From Bacillota bacterium (GTDB lineage: Bacteria; Bacillota; Clostridia; Lachnospirales; Lachnospiraceae), in the NCBI GenBank assembly GCA_023412855.1, contig JAEZRJ010000080.1:1-64000 (forward strand): DNA of 64,000 bases, in the 5' to 3' direction. Position 1 is the stretch's first letter; every line of letters starts with the position of its first letter. The position numbers and the translations under genes are program-made. The notes beneath the pieces are model-generated. The model worked only from the letters and a program-made list of their open reading frames with translations. It did no database searches and was not told the origin of the DNA. This document shows, piece by piece, positions 36,697-44,226 of the stretch.

Positions 36697-37279
36697 TTTT
36701 TCTTCCTCCTTTTTCGATGAGATGTCCAAAGAAACGTACCATGCGGGTAAGGAACCATTGACAGAAGCGTATCATGCCAAAGGTCAGCAGCATACCGAGT
36801 CCCATGGAGACAAGGCCGGCCCCCAGACAGCTAATAAAGGCGGGGAAATTGGCAACGGCCACGGTGAATCCGGCAACGATGTAAAGAGGGCCGGCAACAG
36901 CTATTATAATACCTGCAAAGATAAAGCATAAGATGACCGCCAATATGCATAAAACAAAAGCGATGATTACCATGGCAAAGGCCAGAGCCAGAGGAAGAGC
37001 AAAGGGCGCTGCACATACGGCGAGTACGCCTACCCAAACGGCATTTAAGCCTTTTTTCACGTCTTTGACCGGTGCAGCGGCATTTTTGCGAACGATGTCG
37101 GCTATGATTTGTTCTGCGGCGAATTCGGGTGTTCCCAGATCCTCAATTACCTGAGCCTCTTCCTCGGCGCCTGCATCGGAAAAGTATTCTTCAAAATAAT
37201 CCACGGCCCTTTGGAAGTCCTCTTTTGGAAGACGCCGCAATTGCGTTCTTAAAGATTGCATGTATTCCACTTTATTCAT
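36680..37279 (-). CDS. DUF1700 membrane protein
   Basis: 199 residues from the ATG at 37279 (GGAGG 8 bases upstream). The N-terminus has MNKVEYMQSLRTQLRRLPKE and YFEEYFSDA, the DUF1700 signature, followed by several hydrophobic segments (about 80-185). DUF1700 proteins are encoded between a PadR repressor and a DUF4097 protein in many Firmicutes, exactly as here. It overlaps padR by 8 bases. Probable partner of the DUF4097 protein at the membrane; biochemical role unknown. Confidence 0.85.
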   Translation of the reverse strand: MNKVEYMQSLRTQLRRLPKEDFQRAVDYFEEYFSDAGAEEEAQVIEDLGTPEFAAEQIIADIVRKNAAAPVKDVKKGLNAVWVGVLAVCAAPFALPLALAFAMVIIAFVLCILAVILCFIFAGIIIAVAGPLYIVAGFTVAVANFPAFISCLGAGLVSMGLGMLLTFGMIRFCQWFLTRMVRFFGHLIEKGGRKNEQNK

Positions 37280-37613
37280 TTTCATTTCCTCCCTCTTGGA
37301 AAAATTTTTTCTCATTTATAATTTTTTCGATGGTGGCGGTATGCTGCTGCCACTCATTTTTCAGGAATTGCCACTGGTTCTCTCCGGCCTCGGTGATCCG
37401 GTAGTATTTGCGGTTGCGGCCTTGAAAAGGCTGGTCATAAGTAATGACGAAATTGTTGTCGGACAGGCGGCGAAGGATGGGGTAGAGAGTCGAATCCTTC
37501 ATATTGGATACGCTTTTTAATTGCTGGCTGATCTGGTAGCCGTAGCTGTCTTGCTGCCGGACGATAGAGAGAAGGAGAAAGTCGAGCAGGGGGGCACTGA
37601 TTGGATATATCAT
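37272..37613 (-). CDS. PadR family transcriptional repressor
   Basis: 113 residues from the ATG at 37613 (AAAGGAG upstream). Winged-helix PadR domain: LLDFLLLSIVRQQDSYGYQISQQL, DSTLYPILRRL and a YYRITEAGE wing, then a short C-terminal dimerisation helix. It leads the padR-DUF1700-DUF4097 operon. PadR proteins usually repress their own operon, and a palindrome overlaps the promoter at 37724-37752. Confidence 0.9.
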   Translation of the reverse strand: MIYPISAPLLDFLLLSIVRQQDSYGYQISQQLKSVSNMKDSTLYPILRRLSDNNFVITYDQPFQGRNRKYYRITEAGENQWQFLKNEWQQHTATIEKIINEKKFFQEGGNENE

Positions 37614-37723
37614 ATGAGCTCCTTTCTTCGGCGTAGGCTCTTGGTATGCGCCTGAAATTACGAAGGCGCAGGAAACGGCCAATACCGATAGCTTTGTTTT
37701 TTATATATGTAATTATTATGCAT

Positions 37724-37752
37724 ATTATATATTGTATAATATATAATGTCAA
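37724..37752 (-). promoter_or_regulatory. Consensus promoter and operator-like palindrome of padR operon
   Basis: On the minus strand TTGACA (37752-37747), a 17-base spacer, TATAAT (37729-37724): a perfect sigma-A promoter. A near-palindrome of A/T blocks (37724-37746) covers the spacer and -10, a fitting place for PadR. The rest of the 366-base gap up to 37979 is A+T-rich and contains a MITE remnant at 37792. Confidence 0.75.
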
Positions 37753-37791
37753 TATATATATTTATAAATAATAATTATAGAAAACCATCAT

Positions 37792-37818
37792 GTTACTGAG
37801 AATGAAGTGAACAGTAAC
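37792..37818 (-). repeat. 27-bp MITE remnant
   Basis: On the minus strand it begins GTTACTGTTCACTTCATTCT and ends CAGTAAC, that is, the left terminal repeat of the MITE family joined to a right end with the interior missing. No 8-bp flanking duplication is visible. Confidence 0.6.
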
Positions 37819-37978
37819 AGCACCATTGCAAAGCTTATATTTTTAGGATATCACGGGAAAGAATTCGGAGTGTAACATAAAATGAGATGTTGTATGTAAA
37901 TCGTAATCATGTGATAATATGATAGAAAGAAACAGAAGTGAATGTGTAGACTAATATGTTTTGGAAAAGAGGGATGTT

Positions 37979-38335
37979 ATGAACGTTTTATTTGTGGAAT
38001 ATCCGAAATGCAGTACTTGTAAAAAAGCGGGAGAATGGCTGAAGGCACATGGAATTACGTATGCGGACAGGCACATTAAGGAGGATAATCCTACGGCGGC
38101 AGAGCTGAAGGAGTGGCATGAGAGGAGCGGGAAGGATATAAAGAGCTTCTTTAATACGAGCGGGAACTTGTATAAGGAAATGCAACTGAAGGATAAACTC
38201 CCGGGAATGACCTTAGAAGAGAAATATGTACTTCTTTCCACGGACGGAATGCTTGTGAAGAGGCCGGTCGTGGTAGGAGAAGATTTTGTTTTGGTTGGTT
38301 TTAAGGAAGCGGAGTGGGCGGATAAGCTGGTATAG
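37979..38335 (+). CDS. ArsC/Spx family thioredoxin-fold protein
   Basis: 118 residues from ATG 37979. CSTCKKAGEWL near residue 10 gives the redox CxxC motif of ArsC/Spx-like proteins, and KRPVVVGEDFVLVGFKEAEW is the usual C-terminal segment. No ars genes are near. It could be a glutaredoxin-type arsenate reductase relative or a Spx-like regulator; most Firmicute members of this short group have no proven function. Confidence 0.82.
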   Translation: MNVLFVEYPKCSTCKKAGEWLKAHGITYADRHIKEDNPTAAELKEWHERSGKDIKSFFNTSGNLYKEMQLKDKLPGMTLEEKYVLLSTDGMLVKRPVVVGEDFVLVGFKEAEWADKLV

Positions 38336-38458
38336 AAGCGAATATGGACATTGACGGGGACCGCAAGAGCTTTTTCACAAACCTTTCATGAAGGTATCAT
38401 ATTTCTTTCACAAAATAGTGATTAAATAAGATACAAATTATGCGAAGGAGAATAAGTT

Positions 38459-40195
38459 ATGCGAAAGAGTATAGGCGTTAAAATCCTCGGTTTAGTAGCC
38501 ATATTGCTGCTTACAGGTTTGGCGAGCAGCATTACCGGTACATTTCTGGTCAGGAATATGAATGAAAAGGCGCAAATTATTGCCAATGACAATATGGATG
38601 CGGTCACGCTGCTGTTTAATACGGCGAGAAGCGTGGAGAGGGTACAGAAGTTCGTCAACAGCTCTTCCGAGGACAGTAACAGCGAAGCGGAGGCGGCGAC
38701 AACTGCGTTTGCGGAGTTGAAAGATGTGCTGTCGGTATTTGATGATGACGAGATCATGTCCGCCTTTCACAGTTATCAGGAGGCGTATGCGGCATATGTA
38801 CAAGCGGCCAGTCAGATGGGAAGAATGATGCCCGATATGGTGCAGCAGGCGGTGGGCGATGCTGCGAACGACGGGACAGGCGGTATGGAGGATGCGGCAG
38901 TCCGGAATACGGAAATGGACGAGGCGGCAGCAAAGCTGGACAGCGCCTATGGAAATCTGTATACATTGATTCGTACGGAGGTGGTAGCGGCTTCGGATAC
39001 GCTCAACGCACAATATCAGTTTTCCACCATACTTAATTATGGCATTGTTATTTTTATCCTGCTTCTGGGAGCGGTTATCGTCGCTGTTACGCTGGTAGCG
39101 CTCATAAATCCCATTAAGGCGGCAAACAGTCAATTAAATGAAATAATGGTTGAAATAGACGGAGGAAAGGGTGATTTATCGAAGCGGCTGATTACCCGCA
39201 ATCAGGATGAAATCGGAAGCTTAGTCTTTGGAATCAATACATTTTTGGACAAGCTGCAATCTATCATGCAGAAAATACAGTCGAAGTCCGAATCCCTCGG
39301 AGTGTCGGTGGAAATTGTCTTGGATCAGGTCTCGGAGTCGGAACAGAGTGTAAACGATTTTTCTGCGACGATGCAGCAGCTTGCAGCAGGGATGGAGGAG
39401 GTATCAGCCACTTCGGAACAGCTTAGCAGCGGAGTAAATCAAATTTTTGATTCCATCAAATATATGAATAATCAAGTAAAAGACGGGAAAAATTTGTCTC
39501 AGGATATAGAAATTCGTTCCAAAGAATTCAGTGAGAGCGCGGAGAATTCCAAGCAAAGTACCAACGATATCGTAACGGAGCTGAAGGAAGGACTAAATGC
39601 ATCTATTGAGAAGAGCAAATCAGTGATAAAGATTCAGGAGCTGACGAATGAAATCCTTAATATTTCTTCCCAGACGAACCTGCTTGCGTTAAATGCCTCC
39701 ATAGAGGCCGCCAGAGCAGGCGACGTAGGAAAAGGCTTTGCCGTTGTTGCAGAGGAGATCAGAAGTCTTGCCGAAAACAGCAGGAATACAGCAAATAATA
39801 TCCAAAACATCAGTAATCTGGTTACGGAAAGCGTGGAGAAATTAGCAGATAATTCCAAGAGGATGTTAGACTATGTGGATACGAGTATTCTTACGGATTA
39901 CGATAATTTTGTAAGGATATTGGAAAAATACAGCGTAGATTCGAAACGGCTGAACGAGATTCTGGAGGAGTTTTCAACCAATACCTCCGGTCTGGAAGCG
40001 ACCATGGGTGAGATGAACAACGGAATCAGTGAAATTGCCAACACTATAGATGAGAGTACAAAAGGAATTACCAATACAGCAGCTCTGACCAGCGATTTGG
40101 TTTCTTCCATCGCGTTGATAACGGATAAGACAAAAGAGAGTAAAATTGTCGGAGAAGAGTTACAGTCGGAAGTGAGCGTTTTTGAAAAGATTTAG
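38459..40195 (+). CDS. Methyl-accepting chemotaxis protein with four-helix-bundle sensor
   Basis: 578 residues, strong GAAGGAG site. TM1 about 5-27, an alpha-helical extracellular domain (4HB type), TM2 about 190-215, HAMP, and the signalling domain with SSQTNLLALNASIEAARAG near 403. After the tip, the returning helix contains MLDYVDTSILTDYDNFVRIL, an insertion-like segment that also occurs in the receptor at 50186 but not in the one at 31816. Monocistronic; ligand unknown. Confidence 0.92.
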   Translation: MRKSIGVKILGLVAILLLTGLASSITGTFLVRNMNEKAQIIANDNMDAVTLLFNTARSVERVQKFVNSSSEDSNSEAEAATTAFAELKDVLSVFDDDEIMSAFHSYQEAYAAYVQAASQMGRMMPDMVQQAVGDAANDGTGGMEDAAVRNTEMDEAAAKLDSAYGNLYTLIRTEVVAASDTLNAQYQFSTILNYGIVIFILLLGAVIVAVTLVALINPIKAANSQLNEIMVEIDGGKGDLSKRLITRNQDEIGSLVFGINTFLDKLQSIMQKIQSKSESLGVSVEIVLDQVSESEQSVNDFSATMQQLAAGMEEVSATSEQLSSGVNQIFDSIKYMNNQVKDGKNLSQDIEIRSKEFSESAENSKQSTNDIVTELKEGLNASIEKSKSVIKIQELTNEILNISSQTNLLALNASIEAARAGDVGKGFAVVAEEIRSLAENSRNTANNIQNISNLVTESVEKLADNSKRMLDYVDTSILTDYDNFVRILEKYSVDSKRLNEILEEFSTNTSGLEATMGEMNNGISEIANTIDESTKGITNTAALTSDLVSSIALITDKTKESKIVGEELQSEVSVFEKI

Positions 40196-40307
40196 GTATA
40201 ATAATCCACCATTTACAAATACTAGCAACACATCGCTGTAGATTCTCGAGCCAGAGAAGAATGGCAGCGAAAAGACTGAAATATTTGGAAAATGGAGGAA
40301 ACAGAAT

Positions 40308-40853
40308 ATGAAAGCAACTGGGATAGTCCGCAGAATTGACGACTTAGGCCGTATTGTAATACCCAAAGAAATCAGGCGCACACTGCGCATAAGGGAGAGC
40401 GACCCGCTCGAAATATTTACGGACAGAGAAGGCGAAATCATCTTGAAAAAATATTCTCCAATTGGGGAAATGAGCACTTTTGCGAAGCAATATGCGGAGA
40501 GTCTCGCACAAGTTTCAGGACATACCGCATTGATTGCTGACAGAGATCAGATTATCGCAGTGTCCGGCGGATATAAGAATCTCATGGGGAAAAGCTTGAG
40601 CAGAGAGCTGGAAGAAAAAATAAACAATCGGGAAACGGCGCTGGCATCCAAAGGTGACCGCAATTTCATCCCGATTTCCAGCGACAGCGGAGAGGAATTT
40701 TTTCATGAAGCGATCAGTCCCATTATATGCGAAGGAGACGTAATCGGAGCAGTGATTCTTGTGGAGAACGATGAAAAGATGAAATTGGGAGAGGTGGAGC
40801 AGAAACTCATCCTATCCGCTTCGGGTTTTCTTGGAAGACAGATGGAGCAATAA
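40308..40853 (+). CDS. spoVT: Stage V sporulation protein T
   Basis: 181 residues. N-terminal AbrB-type swapped-hairpin DNA-binding domain (1-50, MKATGIVRRIDDLGRIVIPKEIRR in two parts) and a C-terminal GAF domain (about 55-180). This is the SpoVT architecture; SpoVT tunes sigma-G-dependent forespore gene expression. Supports a spore-forming host. Followed by the tandem repeat pair and a terminator. Confidence 0.93.
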   Translation: MKATGIVRRIDDLGRIVIPKEIRRTLRIRESDPLEIFTDREGEIILKKYSPIGEMSTFAKQYAESLAQVSGHTALIADRDQIIAVSGGYKNLMGKSLSRELEEKINNRETALASKGDRNFIPISSDSGEEFFHEAISPIICEGDVIGAVILVENDEKMKLGEVEQKLILSASGFLGRQMEQ

Positions 40854-40856
40854 AAA

Positions 40857-41090
40857 GAACAAAAGTGTGCTTCGCACACACACGGCCAAATACTTTAGCA
40901 GCACAGCTTTTGTTCCGCGCGCGAAGCTGCGCATTCATCGGTTCTTTCATAGGAGCAGTTTCCTATGAAAGAACAAAAGTGTGCTTCGCACACACACGCG
41001 GCCAAATACTTTAGCAGCACAGCTTTTGTTCCGCGCGCGAAGCTGCGCATTCATCGGTTCTTTCATAGGAGCACTTTCCTATGAAAGAAC
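40857..41090 (-). repeat. Family A repeat, tandem pair (copies 2 and 3)
   Basis: Two near-identical units of 114 and 116 bp (40857-40970 and 40971-41086), differing mainly by GC inserted after ACACAC, followed by a third partial GAACAAAAG. Orientation is opposite to the copies at 2673 and 44041. Each has a hairpin of 14 bp (in the second, 41057-41070 with 41077-41090) and a 3' block ACAGCTTTTGTTCC pairing with AACAAAAGTGTG. Fills most of the 356-base gap between convergent spoVT and degV. Confidence 0.85.
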
Positions 41091-41093
41091 AAA

Positions 41094-41145
41094 AGCCGCC
41101 TGAGGTTTAAGTTTATCATCTTAAATCACAGACGGTCTTTTTATA
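41094..41145 (+). terminator. Terminator after spoVT
   Basis: GCCGCCTGAGGTTTAAG pairs imperfectly with CTTAAATCACAGACGGTC, then TTTTTATA. Placed after the tandem repeats; end of the spoVT transcript. Confidence 0.65.
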
Positions 41146-41208
41146 TCATTTTTATATTATAGAAAAGATTTTGCTGTCCTGATGTGTGAAAGTATTGCCT
41201 TTCTATAT

Positions 41209-42090
41209 TTATAAGTATTCCTTATATTTGTCGTCGGAAGTATCAAAAAAACAAATACCGATAACGCCTCGTCCGGTATGGGCTCCTATGGCACAGCCTA
41301 CGGTGGAAATCAGCTTATCCTTCGGTCTTAACAGTTCGGCGGATAGATCGAGAACAAAAGAAAGGGCTTTTTCATCTTCGCCATGGCAAAATGCTATGGT
41401 TTGGTCAGAGGGATCGTAAGCGTTTTCTTTTGTATAGTCTACCAGCGCCTTTAAAGATTTCTTGTGTCCGCGGACCGTCTTGATAACTTGAAGGCTTCCG
41501 GATTTATCCACGATAAGAATTGGCTTCATGTCAAGTGTTTCCGCAATGGTTCCTTTGAACTTGGAAAGCCGTCCGCCTTTTATGAGGTAAGCGAGAGTGT
41601 GGACGGTAAAGACATGATGTACATGTGAAATATAGTAATCGGCGGCCTCGATGAGGGTTTCTTTTGGGGCCCCGTTTTCCAGCATGGTAACCAACTTGGA
41701 TACGAGGAGCCCGAAACCGATGGAAGCGCATTTGGAATCGATAATCGTCAAATCGAAATCCGGGTATTTTTCCAAAATATTTGCTTTTGCGATATTTGCA
41801 GCATTGAAGGTGCCCGCAATCCCGGTGGAAAAGCAAAGATAAATGATGCTGTCTCCTGCTTCTGCATAGGGAAGAAAAGCGTCTTCGAACATAGCGGGAT
41901 TGATGTGGTAAGTTCTTATATCTCTTTTTGTATCGTCCAATATGTTATAAAATTCGGGAGTTTGAATAGTCTTTCCGTCCAGATAATCCACCTCGTCGAT
42001 GACGACAGGAGTAGGGATAACGTGCAATTTATGATCTTGCGCGTACTGCTTCGGCAAATCCGAAGCGGAGTCGGTAATGATTCTAAGCAT
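41209..42090 (-). CDS. DegV family fatty-acid-binding protein
   Basis: 293 residues, start MLRIITDSASDLP. DegV proteins bind a fatty acid and work as FakB-type partners of the fatty acid kinase FakA in Firmicutes. The phosphate-binding TDSASD motif, FSTGIAGT and the KPILIVDKSG segment are in place. It is 34 bases downstream of pncB on the same strand, so the two form an operon. No fakA lies in the window. Confidence 0.9.
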   Translation of the reverse strand: MLRIITDSASDLPKQYAQDHKLHVIPTPVVIDEVDYLDGKTIQTPEFYNILDDTKRDIRTYHINPAMFEDAFLPYAEAGDSIIYLCFSTGIAGTFNAANIAKANILEKYPDFDLTIIDSKCASIGFGLLVSKLVTMLENGAPKETLIEAADYYISHVHHVFTVHTLAYLIKGGRLSKFKGTIAETLDMKPILIVDKSGSLQVIKTVRGHKKSLKALVDYTKENAYDPSDQTIAFCHGEDEKALSFVLDLSAELLRPKDKLISTVGCAIGAHTGRGVIGICFFDTSDDKYKEYL

Positions 42091-42124
42091 ATGAATGCCT
42101 CGCTTTCTGTTACAAATTGACGTT

Positions 42125-43579
42125 TTAGGATTGACTCATGCGGTCGAGCAAATCAATCTTAATATCGTACAGCTTCTTGGATAAATCCACATATACCTTA
42201 TGGGGATTGATAAGACGCCTCGTCTCATCCCATAGGGTATCTAACTCTGTCTGGCAATACGCCCGGATGTCCATAACCTTCGGAGACTCATAGCAGCACT
42301 CGCCGCCAAAAAAAATGGGAGCCATAATTTCCCGAAGCGTATAGCTTCCGCCGGGAAGTCTTGTCTTTTTCCAGGGTTCCAGAGGATCGAAAAGAAGAAG
42401 AGACTCTTCTTCGTCAAAGTGCTCTTCCACGAGGCAGATTAAATCGGCCTTGATTTTTCCCGAATCCTTTTCATAAACGCGGTAAATCTTCTTATTTCCC
42501 GGGTTTGTTACTTTTTCCGTATTTTCGGACAACTTGATTTTGGGAATGAAGGTTCCGTCTTTGTCCTTGATCGCCGATAATTTATATACGCCGCCGAATG
42601 CCGGACAGTCTTTGGAAGTGATAAGACTGGTGCCTACGCCCCATGAGGTAATGGAGGCACCCTGAACCTTAAGGCTATCGATTAAGAACTCGTCCAAATC
42701 GTTGGAAGCGGAGATGACCGCATCGGGGAAACCGGCTTCGTCCAGCATCTTTCTGGCTTTCTTGGAAAGGTATGCGAGGTCGCCGCTGTCCAGACGGATT
42801 CCGTAGTAGGAAAAGGGGACTCCGGCTTTGCGCATCTCTTTGAACACGCGGATGGCGTTAGGAACGCCGGATTTTAAAGTATCATAAGTATCTACAAGCA
42901 AAATACAAGCGGAAGGATACATTTCGGCATAAGTCTTGAAAGCGGTATATTCGTCCGGAAAGCTCATGATCCAGCTATGAGCATGAGTCCCTTTTACGGG
43001 AACGTCGAAGAGCTGTCCGCAGAGAACGTTAGAGGTAGCCACGCAGCCGCCGATCATGGCAGCTCTTGCACCGTACACTCCGGCGTCCGGACCTTGCGCG
43101 CGGCGAAGGCCGAATTCCATAATTCCGTCGCCTCTGGCCGCATAGCATACTCGGGAAGCTTTGGTAGCAATCAGGCTTTGGTGGTTGATGATATTTAAGA
43201 TGGCCGTCTCCACAAGCTGTGCCTGCATGATCGGCGCGATGACCTTTACTAAAGGCTCCCTTGGGAAAATAACCGTTCCTTCAGGAATCGCATAAATATC
43301 TCCCGTGAATTTAAAATCCTTCAAATAATCGAGAAAGTCCTGCTGGAAAATGGAAAGTCCTGCTAAATAATCGATGTCCTCCTGCGAAAAATGCAGTTCC
43401 TTAATATATTGGATTACCTGCTCTAATCCCGCCGACACCGCATAGCCGCCGTCGCTGGGGTTGGAGCGGTAAAAAACGTCAAAAATTACGGTTTCGTTTT
43501 GGCTTTTGTTTTTGAAATAGCCCTGCATCATAGTGAGTTCGTAAAGGTCTGTGAGCAAGGTCAGATTTTGTCTGTCCAT
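42125..43579 (-). CDS. pncB: Nicotinate phosphoribosyltransferase
   Basis: 484 residues from the ATG at 43579 (AGGAGGC 4 bases upstream; the frame is open to 43612). Converts nicotinate and PRPP to nicotinate mononucleotide in NAD salvage. NLTLLTDLYELTMMQGY, the EFGLRRAQGPDAG active-site segment, IRLDSGDLAYLSKKAR and ITSWGVGTSL are diagnostic. First gene of the pncB-degV pair. Confidence 0.95.
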   Translation of the reverse strand: MDRQNLTLLTDLYELTMMQGYFKNKSQNETVIFDVFYRSNPSDGGYAVSAGLEQVIQYIKELHFSQEDIDYLAGLSIFQQDFLDYLKDFKFTGDIYAIPEGTVIFPREPLVKVIAPIMQAQLVETAILNIINHQSLIATKASRVCYAARGDGIMEFGLRRAQGPDAGVYGARAAMIGGCVATSNVLCGQLFDVPVKGTHAHSWIMSFPDEYTAFKTYAEMYPSACILLVDTYDTLKSGVPNAIRVFKEMRKAGVPFSYYGIRLDSGDLAYLSKKARKMLDEAGFPDAVISASNDLDEFLIDSLKVQGASITSWGVGTSLITSKDCPAFGGVYKLSAIKDKDGTFIPKIKLSENTEKVTNPGNKKIYRVYEKDSGKIKADLICLVEEHFDEEESLLLFDPLEPWKKTRLPGGSYTLREIMAPIFFGGECCYESPKVMDIRAYCQTELDTLWDETRRLINPHKVYVDLSKKLYDIKIDLLDRMSQS

Positions 43580-43691
43580 TTTGCCTCCTATTTTGCCGGA
43601 ATTGTCCGACAAGCTATTTTTAGTAAATTATAAAATATTCTAGCACATATTTTCTACATTTGCCATAGCTTTCATTCGGTTGAACTATTAC

Positions 43692-43721
43692 TTGACAATT
43701 CTTCGTTTCACGCTTTATAAT
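43692..43721 (+). promoter_or_regulatory. Promoter of the T-box/ileS transcript
   Basis: TTGACA (43692-43697), 18-base spacer, TATAAT (43716-43721). Transcription should start near 43728, just before the T-box leader. Confidence 0.75.
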
Positions 43722-43744
43722 CTCATTTATATAGTATATAGAAA

Positions 43745-44040
43745 AAGCATTGACGAAGACAGTAAGTATCTTAAGAAAGGCACAGCGAACCGGTGAATGG
43801 TGTGAGGCCGGTGCGAGTAAGAGGATACGGAATATCACTTCCGAGCTGCAATGCCCAAACTACTGGAGTAGGTGTTGCCGGTTTTCTTCCGTTAAAAGAA
43901 ATCATATATCCCGCATTTTTACAAGTGTTTGCATCAATTGTTGCTGCAAATCCGAAGATTGAATGTAATGGCGGGCGTATGTTGTAACAGGTGGTAACGC
44001 AGGAGTTTGACCTCGTCCTTTTACAGGACGGGGTCTTTTT
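43745..44040 (+). promoter_or_regulatory. T-box riboswitch (isoleucine) upstream of ileS
   Basis: Stem I signatures AGCGAACC and GGTGAATGGTGTGAGGCCGGTG are present, with a likely AUC (Ile) specifier in GGAATATCACTTCC near 43832. The T-box core GTGGTAACGC (43991-44000) is followed by a terminator (44009-44018 with 44026-44034, then TTTTT). Uncharged tRNA-Ile should stabilise the antiterminator and switch on ileS. Between terminator and ileS lie 186 bases containing repeat A copy 4. Confidence 0.9.
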
Positions 44041-44157
44041 GTTTAATAGGAAAGTAATCCTATTAAACAAAGATAGATGCGCAGCTACGCGCGCGGAACA
44101 AAAGCTGTGCTGTCAAAGTATTTGGCCGCGGTAGTGTGCGGAGCACACTTTTGTTCC
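44041..44157 (+). repeat. Family A structured repeat, copy 4 (ileS leader)
   Basis: Hairpin 44041-44051 with 44058-44068 (11 bp, GTTTAATAGGA arm), then GATGCGCAGCTACGCGCGCGG, GAACAAAAGCTGTGCT, CAAAGTATTTGGC, and AGCACACTTTTGTTC pairing back. It begins within the T-run of the T-box terminator and would be part of the read-through ileS mRNA. Confidence 0.8.
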
Positions 44158-44226
44158 ATGCATTTTTATTAATATAAGAGCAATTCACGCAGTGCTTTGC
44201 TCGTTATTTCAGAAAGGATGAAGAAA

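Noticed and set aside
38340..38458. Flagellar sigma-D promoter before the chemoreceptor gene
   Set aside because: No acceptable TAAA-N15-GCCGATAA match was found in this gap.
40857..41090. CRISPR-like or tandem-repeat array
   Set aside because: Only two near-identical adjacent units with no variable spacers; it is a duplicated family A repeat.
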